A stretch of DNA of 64,000 nt from Vreelandella hamiltonii (GCF_014651775.1 NZ_BMXN01000001.1:124001-188000); one strand, 5' to 3'; numbered from the stretch's first letter, positions 9,592 through 19,310 are shown. Notes: generated by a model not told the origin, from the letters alone. Program-made: numbers and translations.

Positions 9592-9644
9592 GTCTTGAAA
9601 AGCGATGCTGCTGGCTAAGGTGAGCAGCCTCGCGATGAGTGATA

Positions 9645-9673
9645 AAGCGCGGGCACCTTGGGTGTCCGCGCTT
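9645..9673 (+). promoter_or_regulatory. Hairpin between TAXI receptor and fused permease
   Basis: AAGCGCGGGCACC pairs with GGTGTCCGCGCTT across a 3-base loop: 13 pairs with one G-U. It is not followed by a T-run (CTTGTTG), so read-through into the permease is expected. The position matches the hairpins in the other two tripartite operons of the window. Confidence 0.75.
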
Positions 9674-9723
9674 CTTGTTGAAAGTACTGATTCACAGTGC
9701 TGACCATTAGGCAGGGCAAGCGT

Positions 9724-12324
9724 ATGCGTGATGACAAACAACCTTCGGCAGCCGCGGGAAGCGACCTGGAGGATATGGTCGCTTCCAGCGATACAGGGGC
9801 AAGGAAACCCCTGGGCGTGCCGGGTAAGCTGCTGGTAAGTATTGCAGCTGCCTGGTCGCTGTTTCAGCTATGGATTGCATCGCCACTTCCTTTCATGCTC
9901 GGGTTCGGCGTTTTCAACTCTACGGAAGCGCGCTCCATTCACCTGGCATTTGCGCTGTTTCTGGCCTTCATGGCCTATCCTGCGTTCAAGCGCTCGCCGC
10001 GTGATCGCGTGCCCCTGCTGGATTGGGGATTGGCTGCGGTTGCCGCCTTCTGCGGCGCCTATCTGTTTCTGTTCTTTGGTGATTTGGCTCAGCGTCCGGG
10101 CAGGCCCATCACCCAGGACGTGGTGGTCGGCGTCGTCGGCATTGTGCTGCTGCTGGAAGCCGCCCGTCGTGCGTTAGGGCCACCGCTGATGATCGTGGCC
10201 GGGGTGTTTATCGCCTATTCCTTGTTCGGGCCTTATATGCCAGGCATTCTTGCCCACCGTGGGGTCAGCCTGAACGGCTTGATCAACCACCAGTGGTTGG
10301 GCACGCAAGGGGTGTTTGGTATCGCGGTCGGCGTATCTACCAGTTTCGTTTTCCTGTTCGTACTGTTTGGCGCCTTGCTGGATAAAGCCGGGGCCGGTAA
10401 CTATTTCATCAAAGTGGCCTTCTCGCTGCTGGGGCACTTCAAGGGCGGTCCGGCCAAGGCAGCGGTGGTGGCCTCGGGCATGACGGGACTGATTTCGGGC
10501 TCTTCGATTGCCAATACGGTCACCACCGGTACCTTTACCATCCCCATGATGAAACGCGTCGGCTTCAGCTCGGAGAAAGCGGGCGCGGTGGAAGTCGCTT
10601 CTTCGGTGAATGGCCAGATCATGCCGCCGGTCATGGGGGCTGCCGCCTTCCTGATGGTGGAGTATGTCGGCATTCCCTATGTGGAAGTCATCAAGCATGC
10701 GTTCCTGCCGGCCATCATTTCCTACATTGCATTGATCTATATCGTTCACCTCGAGGCACTGAAGGCGAACATGACCGGTCTGCCGTCCAGCAACCCGGCA
10801 CGCCCGTTGATCAACAAGGTGCTGGGCTTCCTGACCGGCCTGATTCTGATCATGGCTCTCTCGTTTGCGGTCTATTATGGCCTGGGGTGGCTGAAACCCC
10901 TGTTGGGTGATGCGACCCCATGGGTCGTCGCAGTGCTGCTGGCAGTGGCCTACGTGGGCCTGCTGAAAATCGGGGCGGGCTACCCTGAGCTGGAGATGGA
11001 CGACCCCAACTCCAAGGTCGTCACGCTGCCTCAGACGCGTCCCACGGTCATGGTCGGGCTGCACTACATCCTGCCGGTCGTGGTGCTGGTCTGGTGCTTG
11101 ATGGTCGAACGGCTCTCGCCGGGACTGTCTGCCTTCTGGGCAACCGTGTTCATGATCTTCATCATGCTCACCCAGCGTCCGATCATTGCCCTGTTCCGTG
11201 GTCGCAGCAAGATGGCCGCCGACATCAAGGAAGGTTTCCTTGATTTATGGGATGGTCTGGTGGCCGGTGCCCGCAACATGATCGGGATCGGTATTGCCAC
11301 GGCCACTGCCGGCATCGTGGTCGGTGCGGTATCCCAGACTGGCGTAGGCCTGGTGCTGGCCGACGTGGTCGAAGTGCTGTCGGGCGGCAATCTGATGATG
11401 ATCCTGCTGCTGACGGCGCTGCTCAGCCTGATCCTGGGCATGGGGCTACCGACCACCGCCAACTACATCGTGGTATCGGCTCTGATGGCCCCCGTCATCG
11501 TCCTGTTGGGCCAGCAGAACGGCTTGATCGTGCCGCTGATTGCCGTGCACCTGTTCGTGTTCTACTTCGGTATCATGGCCGACGTGACGCCCCCGGTGGG
11601 CCTGGCGTCGTTTGCGGCGGCGGCGGTTTCGGGGGGCGATCCTCTGCGGACGGGCTTCCAGGCGTTCTATTACAGCCTGCGCACGGCGGCGCTGCCGTTC
11701 CTGTTCATCTTCAATACCGACCTGCTGCTGATCGACGTTTCGTTCCTGCAGGGGATCGTGGTGTTCATCATCGCGACCATTGCCATGTTGATCTTCGCGG
11801 CGGGAACCCAAGGCTACATGCTGGTTCGCAGCCGCTGGTACGAGTCGCTGCTGCTGCTACTGGTTGCCTTTACCCTGTTCCGCCCCGGTTATTGGATGGA
11901 CCGCATCCATGATCCGTACGAGTCGGTGCCGCCAGCACAGTTTGCAGAAGCGCTTGGGCAAGTCGAGGATGGCAGTAACCTGCGCGTGCAAATCGCGGGA
12001 GAAGACAACTTCGGTGACCCCATGACCACGTATATTCTGGTGCCCGTGCCGCGTGGCGACTCTGCTGAAGAACGCATGGAGCGTCTGGGCATGGAGCTGT
12101 GGGTAGACGGTGATCAGGCCACGGTCGATTTCGTGCAGTTCGGCGGTCTGGCACAGGATCTGGGCTTTGATTTCGATCAGGAAATCCTCGAAGTGCTGGC
12201 GCCCGTCGACCGCTGGGCAAAAGAGTGGATGTGGATACCCGGGTTCGTCCTCTTTGCCTTTGTCGTCATGCTGCAGCGCCGTCGTCGCGAGAAAGAGCGT
12301 ACGGCCATGGCCACCACCACCTGA
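9724..12324 (+). CDS. TRAP transporter fused permease (DctQ-DctM fusion) with DUF3394 C-terminus
   Basis: An 866-residue membrane protein. The first ~150 residues hold four segments equivalent to DctQ. The middle is the DctM-like part, with GMTGLISGSSIANTVTTGTF, VNGQIMPPVMGAAAFLM, GMGLPTTANYIVVSALMAPV and DVTPPVGLASFAAAA. The last ~150 residues (from about WMDRIHDPYE) form a soluble part resembling DUF3394, ending in one more membrane segment and a basic tail. It forms the whole membrane unit for the TAXI receptor. I chose ATG 9724 over GTG 9697 because AGGGCAAG lies upstream. Confidence 0.92.
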   Translation: MRDDKQPSAAAGSDLEDMVASSDTGARKPLGVPGKLLVSIAAAWSLFQLWIASPLPFMLGFGVFNSTEARSIHLAFALFLAFMAYPAFKRSPRDRVPLLDWGLAAVAAFCGAYLFLFFGDLAQRPGRPITQDVVVGVVGIVLLLEAARRALGPPLMIVAGVFIAYSLFGPYMPGILAHRGVSLNGLINHQWLGTQGVFGIAVGVSTSFVFLFVLFGALLDKAGAGNYFIKVAFSLLGHFKGGPAKAAVVASGMTGLISGSSIANTVTTGTFTIPMMKRVGFSSEKAGAVEVASSVNGQIMPPVMGAAAFLMVEYVGIPYVEVIKHAFLPAIISYIALIYIVHLEALKANMTGLPSSNPARPLINKVLGFLTGLILIMALSFAVYYGLGWLKPLLGDATPWVVAVLLAVAYVGLLKIGAGYPELEMDDPNSKVVTLPQTRPTVMVGLHYILPVVVLVWCLMVERLSPGLSAFWATVFMIFIMLTQRPIIALFRGRSKMAADIKEGFLDLWDGLVAGARNMIGIGIATATAGIVVGAVSQTGVGLVLADVVEVLSGGNLMMILLLTALLSLILGMGLPTTANYIVVSALMAPVIVLLGQQNGLIVPLIAVHLFVFYFGIMADVTPPVGLASFAAAAVSGGDPLRTGFQAFYYSLRTAALPFLFIFNTDLLLIDVSFLQGIVVFIIATIAMLIFAAGTQGYMLVRSRWYESLLLLLVAFTLFRPGYWMDRIHDPYESVPPAQFAEALGQVEDGSNLRVQIAGEDNFGDPMTTYILVPVPRGDSAEERMERLGMELWVDGDQATVDFVQFGGLAQDLGFDFDQEILEVLAPVDRWAKEWMWIPGFVLFAFVVMLQRRRREKERTAMATTT

Positions 12325-12337
12325 GGAGACCACGATC

Positions 12338-12766
12338 ATGTATCAGAAGATCCTGCTGCCGGTGGACCTGAACGAAGAAGCGTCATGGAAGAAGGCGCTG
12401 CCCACGGCAGTGACATTGTGCCAGACCTTTGGAGCATCGCTGCATATCGTGACGGTACTGCCAGAGTTCAAGATGCCCATGGTGGGGGCCTACTTTCCGA
12501 AAAATTTCTCGGAAAAAGCCCACTCGGCCATCAAGGAGGCGCAGCACACGTTCATCAAGGAGCAGGTGCCTGAAGGGATCAAGACCCAAAGCGTGATCGT
12601 CGATGGCTCGCCCTGGGAGGCCATCATCAAGGTCGGCAAGAAAATCGATGCCGACCTGATCGTGATGGCCTCGCATACCAAGCGCAAGTTCGTCGATTAT
12701 GTGCTGGGCCCCAACGCCGAGCACGTCGTGCATCATGCCAAAGTGTCGGTCATGATCGTGCGCTAA
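12338..12766 (+). CDS. Universal stress protein UspA family, TRAP-linked (TeaD-like)
   Basis: A 142-residue Usp protein beginning MYQKILLPVDLNEEASWKKA. The nucleotide-binding C-terminal motif appears as DLIVMASHTK and GPNAEHVVHHAKVSVMIVR. It lies 13 bases after the TRAP permease, with GAGGAGA before ATG 12338. The arrangement matches TeaD of Halomonas elongata, an ATP-binding Usp that tunes the TeaABC ectoine TRAP carrier. A similar regulatory role here is inferred. A strong terminator follows. Confidence 0.88.
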   Translation: MYQKILLPVDLNEEASWKKALPTAVTLCQTFGASLHIVTVLPEFKMPMVGAYFPKNFSEKAHSAIKEAQHTFIKEQVPEGIKTQSVIVDGSPWEAIIKVGKKIDADLIVMASHTKRKFVDYVLGPNAEHVVHHAKVSVMIVR

Positions 12767-12791
12767 CCACTCGCTTCGAAAGCACCCAAGC

Positions 12792-12825
12792 AACGCGCCA
12801 GGCATCTAGCCTGGCGCGTTTTTTT
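12792..12825 (+). terminator. Rho-independent terminator of the TAXI-TRAP-usp operon
   Basis: AACGCGCCAGGC and GCCTGGCGCGTT form a perfect 12-bp stem with loop ATCTA and are followed by a run of T (TTTTT). It ends the transcription unit 26 bases after the usp stop. Confidence 0.93.
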
Positions 12826-12952
12826 GCATATTACCCAGCGCTAACGCATCGAATTATTCGTTGGTAATGGACCCTCTTGAGGATTTTTTGTACGTGACTC
12901 CATGAAAGCGCTTCGCCCGGAAACAACTCAACTACATTAAAAGAGCATTAAG

Positions 12953-12973
12953 CCATTAACGTGGAATTAATGG
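12953..12973. repeat. Inverted repeat in the leader of the DUF2189 gene
   Basis: CCATTAA and TTAATGG are exact complements separated by 7 bases, in an AT-rich patch 79 bases before the DUF2189 start. It could be an operator or a leader hairpin. The surrounding 12826-13051 shows no gene. Confidence 0.45.
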
Positions 12974-13051
12974 TGTCATCACACAGGGTAAGCATTTGCC
13001 TGAGTGTTTGGTGCGACAACGCCATCTGGGGTAAATCACGGGAGTTACGCC

Positions 13052-13867
13052 ATGAATGCAACAACAAAAACACAGCCAGTGGCAGGTGTGCCCAACGTCA
13101 AGATCACTATCAACAAGGTGGGCATGGACAGGCCAAGAGCCTGGCTGGCCGCTGGCGTAGAGGATTTTCGTCGTGCGTCCGCCATCAGTCTAGCGTACGG
13201 ACTGTTCTGGGTGGGCTTGAGTATTGCCATTACGGCTGGGGCCTTCACGCTGGGTTACTGGTACTGGCTGCTGCCCATGATTGCCGGGTTCATGTTCGTG
13301 GGGCCGTTAGTGGCCGTTGGGTCTTACGGTATCAGCCGTGCCCTTGAGCAGGGACGTGTCCCCAACCTGGGCGATGCGTTTGGCAGTTGGAAGCCCCATG
13401 CGGGTCAGTTGGCCATGATGGGCGTGATGATGATGATTTTCTTCCTCGCCTGGATTCGCTTGGCCACGCTGCTGTTCGCGCTATTCTTCGGTTTTGAAGT
13501 GCCGAGCCCCGCTACGCTGTATACCGCGCTGCTCACTACGCCCGAGGGGTTGGGAATGTTGGCCGTTGGCACAGTGGCAGGAGGAGTGCTTGCCTTTGGC
13601 GCGTTTGCGATCAGCGTGGTGGCCATTCCGACGCTGATGGATCAAGACCTGACCTTCATGGAAGGCATCGAAGCCAGCGTGCGCTGCGTGGCACGCAATT
13701 TCCGCCCGATGCTGCTGTGGGCCGCCATCCTGACCGGCTGTGTGCTGGTGGGTGTCATGACGTTCTATATCGGCTTGGCACTGATTCTGCCCGTGCTTGG
13801 GCATGCCAGCTGGCACGCCTACGAAGAGCTGGTGCGCTTTGAGCCCATCGAGCAGCTGAAGACGTGA
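13052..13867 (+). CDS. DUF2189 integral membrane protein
   Basis: A 271-residue membrane protein of the DUF2189 family, which is often found with respiratory-oxidase genes in other proteobacteria but has no settled function. The family features GVEDFRRASAISLAYGLFW, a long hydrophobic MIAGFMFVGPLVAVGSYGIS, and a C-terminal ASWHAYEELV are visible. About six membrane segments. ATG 13052 has GGGAG 8 bases upstream. It is monocistronic: a terminator lies on each side. Confidence 0.85.
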   Translation: MNATTKTQPVAGVPNVKITINKVGMDRPRAWLAAGVEDFRRASAISLAYGLFWVGLSIAITAGAFTLGYWYWLLPMIAGFMFVGPLVAVGSYGISRALEQGRVPNLGDAFGSWKPHAGQLAMMGVMMMIFFLAWIRLATLLFALFFGFEVPSPATLYTALLTTPEGLGMLAVGTVAGGVLAFGAFAISVVAIPTLMDQDLTFMEGIEASVRCVARNFRPMLLWAAILTGCVLVGVMTFYIGLALILPVLGHASWHAYEELVRFEPIEQLKT

Positions 13868-13952
13868 TAATACGTTGATGCAATGTCACCTCGGTAGGAG
13901 GATGTCATTCGCGACGGGCCAAAAACATCGTAATTAGCCTGACCTGTGAATC

Positions 13953-13985
13953 GAGATGGCGTACCCTAGGCGCCATCTCTTTTTA
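13953..13985 (+). terminator. Rho-independent terminator after the DUF2189 gene
   Basis: GAGATGGCG pairs with CGCCATCTC (9 bp, 9-base loop) and is followed by TTTTTATTTT. It lies 85 bases after the stop and separates this gene from the sensory operon. Confidence 0.88.
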
Positions 13986-14052
13986 TTTTGTCCCTGTCGC
14001 AAGGCTTGATTCGCGTGGTGCGCTCAGGGCAATACGATACGAGGGCATAGTA

Positions 14053-14568
14053 GTGAAAGCGATGTTATTGGGGTGGATCATGCTGGCGTTCAGCATTCCT
14101 CATGCAGTGCTGGCAGAGACGACAAAGCCGCTGGGAGCGCCTGAAGGGCCTGTCATTCTCACGGTCGACGGTGGCATCGGAGCCACCAACGCAGAGCAAC
14201 AGGCACAATTCGACCATGAGATGCTGCTGGCGTTGCCGCAGCACTCGTTTACCACCGGGACACCGTGGACAGAAGGCAAAAGCCACTACCGTGGGCCGTT
14301 GATGCGCACGTTGCTGGAGTTCCTGGAGAGCGAGGGAGATACCGTCAACGTTGCCGCGCTGAATGGTTACGAGGCGGAAATCCCGATCAGTGACTTTTAC
14401 GACTACGATGTCATTCTCGCGCTGGAGCGCGATGATCAAGCCATCCCGATTCGTGAGTATGGCCCGCTATGGGTGCTTTACCCTTTCGATCATGACGAAG
14501 CACTGCTGAGCGAGCGCATGCGCTTCAGGGCAGTCTGGCAGGTAATGCATATCAATGTCCGCCAGTGA
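14053..14568 (+). CDS. Periplasmic SUOX-fold (molybdopterin-binding-like) protein without Mo-ligating cysteine
   Basis: A 171-residue exported protein: signal peptide to about HAVLA, then a sulfite-oxidase-type domain seen as [47 protein letters not shown] and [13 protein letters not shown]. The whole protein contains no cysteine, so the Mo-ligating Cys of true SUOX enzymes is absent and catalysis is unlikely. It overlaps the following hybrid kinase by 14 bases. I infer it is a periplasmic ligand-binding partner of that kinase. The start is GTG 14053; ATG 14062 is an alternative. Confidence 0.82.
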   Translation: MKAMLLGWIMLAFSIPHAVLAETTKPLGAPEGPVILTVDGGIGATNAEQQAQFDHEMLLALPQHSFTTGTPWTEGKSHYRGPLMRTLLEFLESEGDTVNVAALNGYEAEIPISDFYDYDVILALERDDQAIPIREYGPLWVLYPFDHDEALLSERMRFRAVWQVMHINVRQ

Positions 14569-16801
14569 GTCTACGCCTCGGGCACCTCGCTTGCTGCGTT
14601 ACCCTCGGCGTCTCAAGCTGCTGGCCATCATCACGGTGCTGCTGTTTGCCGCCGCACTGGTGGTGGCAGGGCTCTCCGCATGGCGCCAGGACAACCTGAC
14701 CCAGAGCTTGCGTGAAGATACGGCCTGGGTGGTCTATAAACTCGATCGCGATGCCGTTCAGCTATTGAATCATCTGCTGGCAGAAACGCGTACTTCGCTC
14801 TCTCCCACCGCTCAAGACGCGCTCAACCTGAGGTTCGAGCTGCTCTACAGCCGCATCACGCTGCTGCGAGAAGGCGAGGTGAGTTCGCTATTGCAGAGTA
14901 TCAGCGCGGCGAGGGAGCTATTGGCGTCGATTCAACAGCAACTGGATCGGCTTGACCCCATGTTCGAGCCCTATGCCGTGCTGACCCCACTGCCCATCAC
15001 GGAACTGGAAACAGAGCTGCAGGCCCTCACTCGCCTGACCGAACGTTTCGTGATTGCGATCAATGGCTATCTCGCCGAGTCGGCAACAGAAGAGCGCGCC
15101 TTGTTGAGCACGCTGTACAAGCTGCTCATTACGCTGCTGTTCGGAATGAGCGTGGCCGTCTTGCTGGTCATTGCGTTTTTGGTGCGTGAAATGCGGGAAA
15201 GCGCGGCCGCGCGCCGTGAACAGGAGCAGCTGGGCAAACAGCTCCAGGTGACCGCTCGCCAGGCGCAAGCGGCCAACCATGCCAAATCCGATTTCCTGGC
15301 CATGGTCAGCCATGAAATTCGTACGCCTCTGAACGGCGTGATCGGGATGAGCGAACTGCTGCGTGAGCCTGCCAGCCCTGCTCAGGTAGAAGATTACGCC
15401 CGAACGATCCACGAGAGCGCCAATCAGCTGCTGGCCATGATCAACGAGATTCTCGACTTCTCCAAGATCGAGGCAGGTCATTTGACGCTGGAAACGATCC
15501 CCACGGCGCTCACCCCCTTGGTGGAAGGCGTCATGGCACTGTTCGAACCCAGGGCTCAGGCCAAGGGCGTGCAGCTCGCGCTGGATATCGATGCGCTGGT
15601 GCCCGCCTGGGTCATGATCGATGCTGGTCGGCTGCGCCAGATTCTGCTCAATCTGATCGCCAACGCCATCAAGTTCACCGATCATGGCAGCGTCACCATC
15701 CGCGTCAGTTCTACCGTCAACGCACTGGTATTTGAAATCCGCGATACCGGGTGCGGCATTCACCCTGAACAGCAGGCATCCTTGTTCGAACCCTTTCAGC
15801 AGGCCGACGAGAGCGTCGCCAGGCGCTACGGGGGTACCGGGCTGGGGCTGGCGATTTGCAAGCGCTTGTGCGAAGCCATGCAGGGCCGCATGGGAGTGAA
15901 CAGCGAGCCTGGTCAGGGCAGTACATTCTGGTGTGAGCTGCCTTTGGTCGAAGCAAGCCCGATCGATGCTCCCTTGCCCGTCGTTCCTTCCAAGGATTTT
16001 GCGGGGTTCTCGCTACTGCTGGTAGAAGATAATGCCGTCAATCGGAAAGTGGCCGTGGGCTTGCTCTCGCGACTGGGGTGTGAAGTGGTGTGTGCCGAAA
16101 ATGGCCATGAAGCGCTGAACATGGTCAAGCGTCAGCCAGTACACCTGGTGTTCATGGATATCCAGCTGCCCGATATGAGCGGCATCGAGGTCACGCGTCG
16201 ACTGCGCCAACAGGCAGGCTGGTGTCAGCAGGTGCCCATCATCGCCATGACCGCGGGCGGAGCAGACGATGACCGTCAGCGCTGTCTGGCCGCCGGGATG
16301 AACGATTACATCACCAAGCCGCTATCGCTGCTGGCATTGAGCAATGTGCTGGCACTGCACCTGACCGAACAGCACGGGCAGCTTCTACCCAGCATGCCTG
16401 AGACACGGGAAGAGCATGATGACGCGTGCCTGTTGGACGAGTCCGCACTGCAAACGCTGTTGGCCTCGTTGGGTAGCGAGAGTGTGACCCAACTGATCGT
16501 GCTTTATCACCAGCAAGTCAGCGACTATACCGCGCAGCTAGCCGGCTACTTCTCCCGTGAAGGGCACGTGGGCAGCGAACAGGCACTGCAAGTGAAGCGG
16601 CTAGCGCACCAGCTGCGCGGCGAGTCGTTGAGCATCGGAGCCGAGCGGTTGGCTGCCGAGGCCAAGCGCCTGGAGCTGATGGCCGATATGCCTGCGCCCG
16701 AAGGTGAGCAACTGATGCGTGCATTCAGCAGCGTACGCCACTGCGCAGGTCGTACTCATGCAGCGCTGGAGAAATGGCGTCGTGACCATCAACTCTACTG
16801 A
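14555..16801 (+). CDS. Hybrid sensor histidine kinase with receiver and Hpt domains
   Basis: A 748-residue inner-membrane kinase. Membrane segments lie at about 21-43 and 186-210, enclosing a ~140-residue periplasmic helical sensor. HisKA carries SHEIRTP with His253, the ATPase shows DTGCGIH and [13 protein letters not shown], the receiver has LLVEDN and phospho-acceptor Asp535 (FMDIQLPD), and the C-terminal Hpt has His685 in LAHQLRGES. The architecture is like TorS or BarA, so it needs a separate response regulator. It overlaps both neighbours (14 and 20 bases), giving a coupled operon with the SUOX-fold gene and the FIST gene. Confidence 0.93.
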   Translation: MSASESTPRAPRLLRYPRRLKLLAIITVLLFAAALVVAGLSAWRQDNLTQSLREDTAWVVYKLDRDAVQLLNHLLAETRTSLSPTAQDALNLRFELLYSRITLLREGEVSSLLQSISAARELLASIQQQLDRLDPMFEPYAVLTPLPITELETELQALTRLTERFVIAINGYLAESATEERALLSTLYKLLITLLFGMSVAVLLVIAFLVREMRESAAARREQEQLGKQLQVTARQAQAANHAKSDFLAMVSHEIRTPLNGVIGMSELLREPASPAQVEDYARTIHESANQLLAMINEILDFSKIEAGHLTLETIPTALTPLVEGVMALFEPRAQAKGVQLALDIDALVPAWVMIDAGRLRQILLNLIANAIKFTDHGSVTIRVSSTVNALVFEIRDTGCGIHPEQQASLFEPFQQADESVARRYGGTGLGLAICKRLCEAMQGRMGVNSEPGQGSTFWCELPLVEASPIDAPLPVVPSKDFAGFSLLLVEDNAVNRKVAVGLLSRLGCEVVCAENGHEALNMVKRQPVHLVFMDIQLPDMSGIEVTRRLRQQAGWCQQVPIIAMTAGGADDDRQRCLAAGMNDYITKPLSLLALSNVLALHLTEQHGQLLPSMPETREEHDDACLLDESALQTLLASLGSESVTQLIVLYHQQVSDYTAQLAGYFSREGHVGSEQALQVKRLAHQLRGESLSIGAERLAAEAKRLELMADMPAPEGEQLMRAFSSVRHCAGRTHAALEKWRRDHQLY

Positions 16802-17939
16802 CAGCGGTATTCGTACGGCTGCAAGTCGCCATGCCGACCCCGCTCAGGCGGCCGCAGAGCTGGCCTCCCAACTGCACCACCCCAATGCGGGCTTTTTGCT
16901 GTTCTTTTGCAGCGCGGAGTACCCATTGGAGGCATTGGCAACGGCGCTTGGTGCTGCCTTTGGTGAGCTGCCCATCAGCGGTTGTACCACGGCAGGTGAG
17001 CTGACTCCGCAAGGTTACGAGCGAGGGTCCATTGTCGCCATATGTCTCGATCAGCGGTTTTTCGCCGTCGAAACGGCATTGATCGACGATCTCGAAGGTT
17101 TTGATCTCGCCGTGGCTCAGTCACTGGTCGACACCTTGCTGGATCATTGTCGGCAGCAGGCGGTGGCGCCCGTCAATGAACACAGCTTTGCGCTCACGCT
17201 GCTGGATGGCTTGTCGAGCCGAGAAGAGCAGGTGCTGGCCACTCTGGATGCCGCGCTGGGGCGCATTCCCAGCTTCGGAGGCTCGGCCGGTGACGACAAT
17301 CATCTGTCCCATACCCATGTCTACGCGAATGGCCGCTTTCACACCCAGGCTGCCGTGGTGGTGATGATCAATACTCAGCTGCCGTTCGAGGTGTTTTCCA
17401 CGCACCATTTGCGGCCCCTGGCGCACAAGCTGGTGGTGACGGCGGTCGACCATGAGCAGCGGCGGGTACATGAGCTGAATGGGTTGCCTGCGGCCCAGCT
17501 CTATGCCGAACTGGTAGGGCGTCCGGTGGCGGCACTGGACCCCGTGGTATTTGCCCGGCACCCGCTGGCCGTGCGGTTGGGAGGCCAGCACTACATTCGC
17601 TCCATCCAGCGTGTCAATGACGACGACAGCCTGAGTTTCTACTGTGCCGTTGAAAATGGCATCGTACTCACGGCCATGCAGCCAGCCCCCTTGTTGGAGA
17701 ACCTGGCGACCATGCTGGCACGGGTGGAAGCTCGCCTGGGGGCACCAGTGGCCATTCTTGGTTGTGACTGTTTTTTGCGGCGCATGGCGCTCGAGTCGTT
17801 GGGCCAGCTGGCTCAGGCCTCGATGCTGCTGCGCCATGCCAACGTGGTCGGTTTCAATACCTATGGTGAGCAGCATCATGGCATGCATGTGAATCAGACG
17901 TTTACGGGGGTGGCCTTTGGCGCTCTTCCAGCCTCCTGA
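16782..17939 (+). CDS. nosP: FIST-domain sensor, NosP-like
   Basis: A 385-residue cytoplasmic protein with FIST_N ([43 protein letters not shown]) and FIST_C ([34 protein letters not shown]). In Pseudomonas, Shewanella and Vibrio, NosP is a haem-binding FIST protein that senses nitric oxide and controls a neighbouring histidine kinase; here the same pair is seen with a NahK-like kinase next. GTG 16782 is chosen because GGAG lies 10 bases upstream; ATG 16758 is the alternative. Haem binding is inferred from context, not shown by sequence alone. Confidence 0.85.
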   Translation: MTINSTDSGIRTAASRHADPAQAAAELASQLHHPNAGFLLFFCSAEYPLEALATALGAAFGELPISGCTTAGELTPQGYERGSIVAICLDQRFFAVETALIDDLEGFDLAVAQSLVDTLLDHCRQQAVAPVNEHSFALTLLDGLSSREEQVLATLDAALGRIPSFGGSAGDDNHLSHTHVYANGRFHTQAAVVVMINTQLPFEVFSTHHLRPLAHKLVVTAVDHEQRRVHELNGLPAAQLYAELVGRPVAALDPVVFARHPLAVRLGGQHYIRSIQRVNDDDSLSFYCAVENGIVLTAMQPAPLLENLATMLARVEARLGAPVAILGCDCFLRRMALESLGQLAQASMLLRHANVVGFNTYGEQHHGMHVNQTFTGVAFGALPAS

Positions 17940-19299
17940 GCAACACGGTGAACAGCCGACTCTGGCAACGCTGCAGGAGGAAAATCGCCGTTTGCGCAAA
18001 GTATGCCAAGCGTTGATGGAGCGCGTGGAGTCAGGCGGCAGTCCCAGCGGCGCCCCGTATGCCGCGTTCGAACGCTCAGTGCTGCTGGCCGAGCAGGTGC
18101 GCGAGCGCACCGATGCCCTGCATCGCGCGCTGGATGAGCTTGGGCGCGTGAATGCTCGGCTGTTGGCGGCCAATGCGCAGGCCGAAGCCGCCAACCTCTC
18201 CAAGACCCGCTTTCTGGCGGCGGTCAGCCACGACTTGCTGCAGCCCTTGAACGCCGCACGGCTGTTTGCCAGCGCCTTGGAAACGCATACGTTGCCCGAT
18301 ACCTCCCAGGCGTTGGTGGGGCATATCGGCCGCTCCTTGAAGGATGTCGAAGGCCTGCTGGGCACGCTGGTGGACATTTCAAGGCTGGACGCCGGGGTGC
18401 TCCACGCCGACAAGGCACCCTTTGCCGTGAGTACCCTGCTGGATGCGCTGGCCGAAGAGTATCGTCAGGTGGCTGCCGTGCGCGGCTTGTCGTTTCACTA
18501 CGTGGCGTCTCGGGCCTGGGTGGACTCGGATCTGGCACTGCTGGCGCGAGTGGTGCGCAACTTCCTGAGTAACGCCGTGCGCTACACCGAACAGGGGCAC
18601 CTGCTGCTGGGATGTCGGCGACGCGCCAACGGGCTCGAGATCATGGTGGGGGATACGGGCACCGGCATTCCTGAAGCGCAGCGGCAGGCGATCTTTCTCG
18701 AATTTCGCCGTGCCAGCCAGCCGCAGGGGGACCACAGCCGCGGGCTTGGGCTGGGCCTGGCCATCGTCGACCGTATCAGCGCCATGCTGGAACACCCGAT
18801 TGCGCTTACGTCGCGCCCCGGGCGCGGCTCCCTGTTCTCCATTCTCGTGCCCTATGCGGGATCGGCCGGTGCCGTGTCTGCAAGCGGGGTAGACGCTGGT
18901 TGGTGGCACGAAGACCCTCTACAGGGCTGCGTGGTGTGGGTGGTGGATGATGACCCGGCCATCCTCGCGGGCATGCAGGCGCTGCTCGGCGGTTGGGGTT
19001 GCCGCGTGCGTGCTGCCGCTACGGTGAGTGCGCTGGAGGCGGCCAGTGACGGGGAGCGACCTGCGGTTCTGCTGGTGGATTATCATCTGGGTGAGCATCG
19101 CGAAAATGGTATCGATCTGGCCGCGCGACTGCGGCGGCGTTATCCCGGCTTGGCGACCGTCGTCATTACCGCCAACCACGAAGCCGCGGTCAAGCGCGCC
19201 TCTCGGGAGGCGGGCCTGCACTACTTGCTGAAACCCCTGAAGCCCCTGCGGCTCAAGATGCTGCTGGGAAGCCTGCTGGAGAGCCGCCAGCCCGGATAA
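17917..19299 (+). CDS. Hybrid histidine kinase, NahK/ErcS'-like, no PAS domain
   Basis: A 460-residue soluble kinase. It starts with a coiled coil (EENRRLRKVCQALMERVE), then HisKA with His105 (VSHDLLQPLNAARLFASAL), an ATPase (VGDTGTGIPE, GLGLGLAIVDRI) and a C-terminal receiver with Asp388 (LLVDYHLGEH). This is the NahK/ErcS' type that partners NosP in Pseudomonas, but it lacks the PAS domains of P. aeruginosa NahK. TTG 17917, overlapping nosP by 23 bases, keeps the whole coiled coil; the next start, ATG 18016, would cut it. No DNA-binding output is present. Confidence 0.9.
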   Translation: MALFQPPEQHGEQPTLATLQEENRRLRKVCQALMERVESGGSPSGAPYAAFERSVLLAEQVRERTDALHRALDELGRVNARLLAANAQAEAANLSKTRFLAAVSHDLLQPLNAARLFASALETHTLPDTSQALVGHIGRSLKDVEGLLGTLVDISRLDAGVLHADKAPFAVSTLLDALAEEYRQVAAVRGLSFHYVASRAWVDSDLALLARVVRNFLSNAVRYTEQGHLLLGCRRRANGLEIMVGDTGTGIPEAQRQAIFLEFRRASQPQGDHSRGLGLGLAIVDRISAMLEHPIALTSRPGRGSLFSILVPYAGSAGAVSASGVDAGWWHEDPLQGCVVWVVDDDPAILAGMQALLGGWGCRVRAAATVSALEAASDGERPAVLLVDYHLGEHRENGIDLAARLRRRYPGLATVVITANHEAAVKRASREAGLHYLLKPLKPLRLKMLLGSLLESRQPG

Positions 19300-19310
19300 G
19301 GCGCGTTGGC

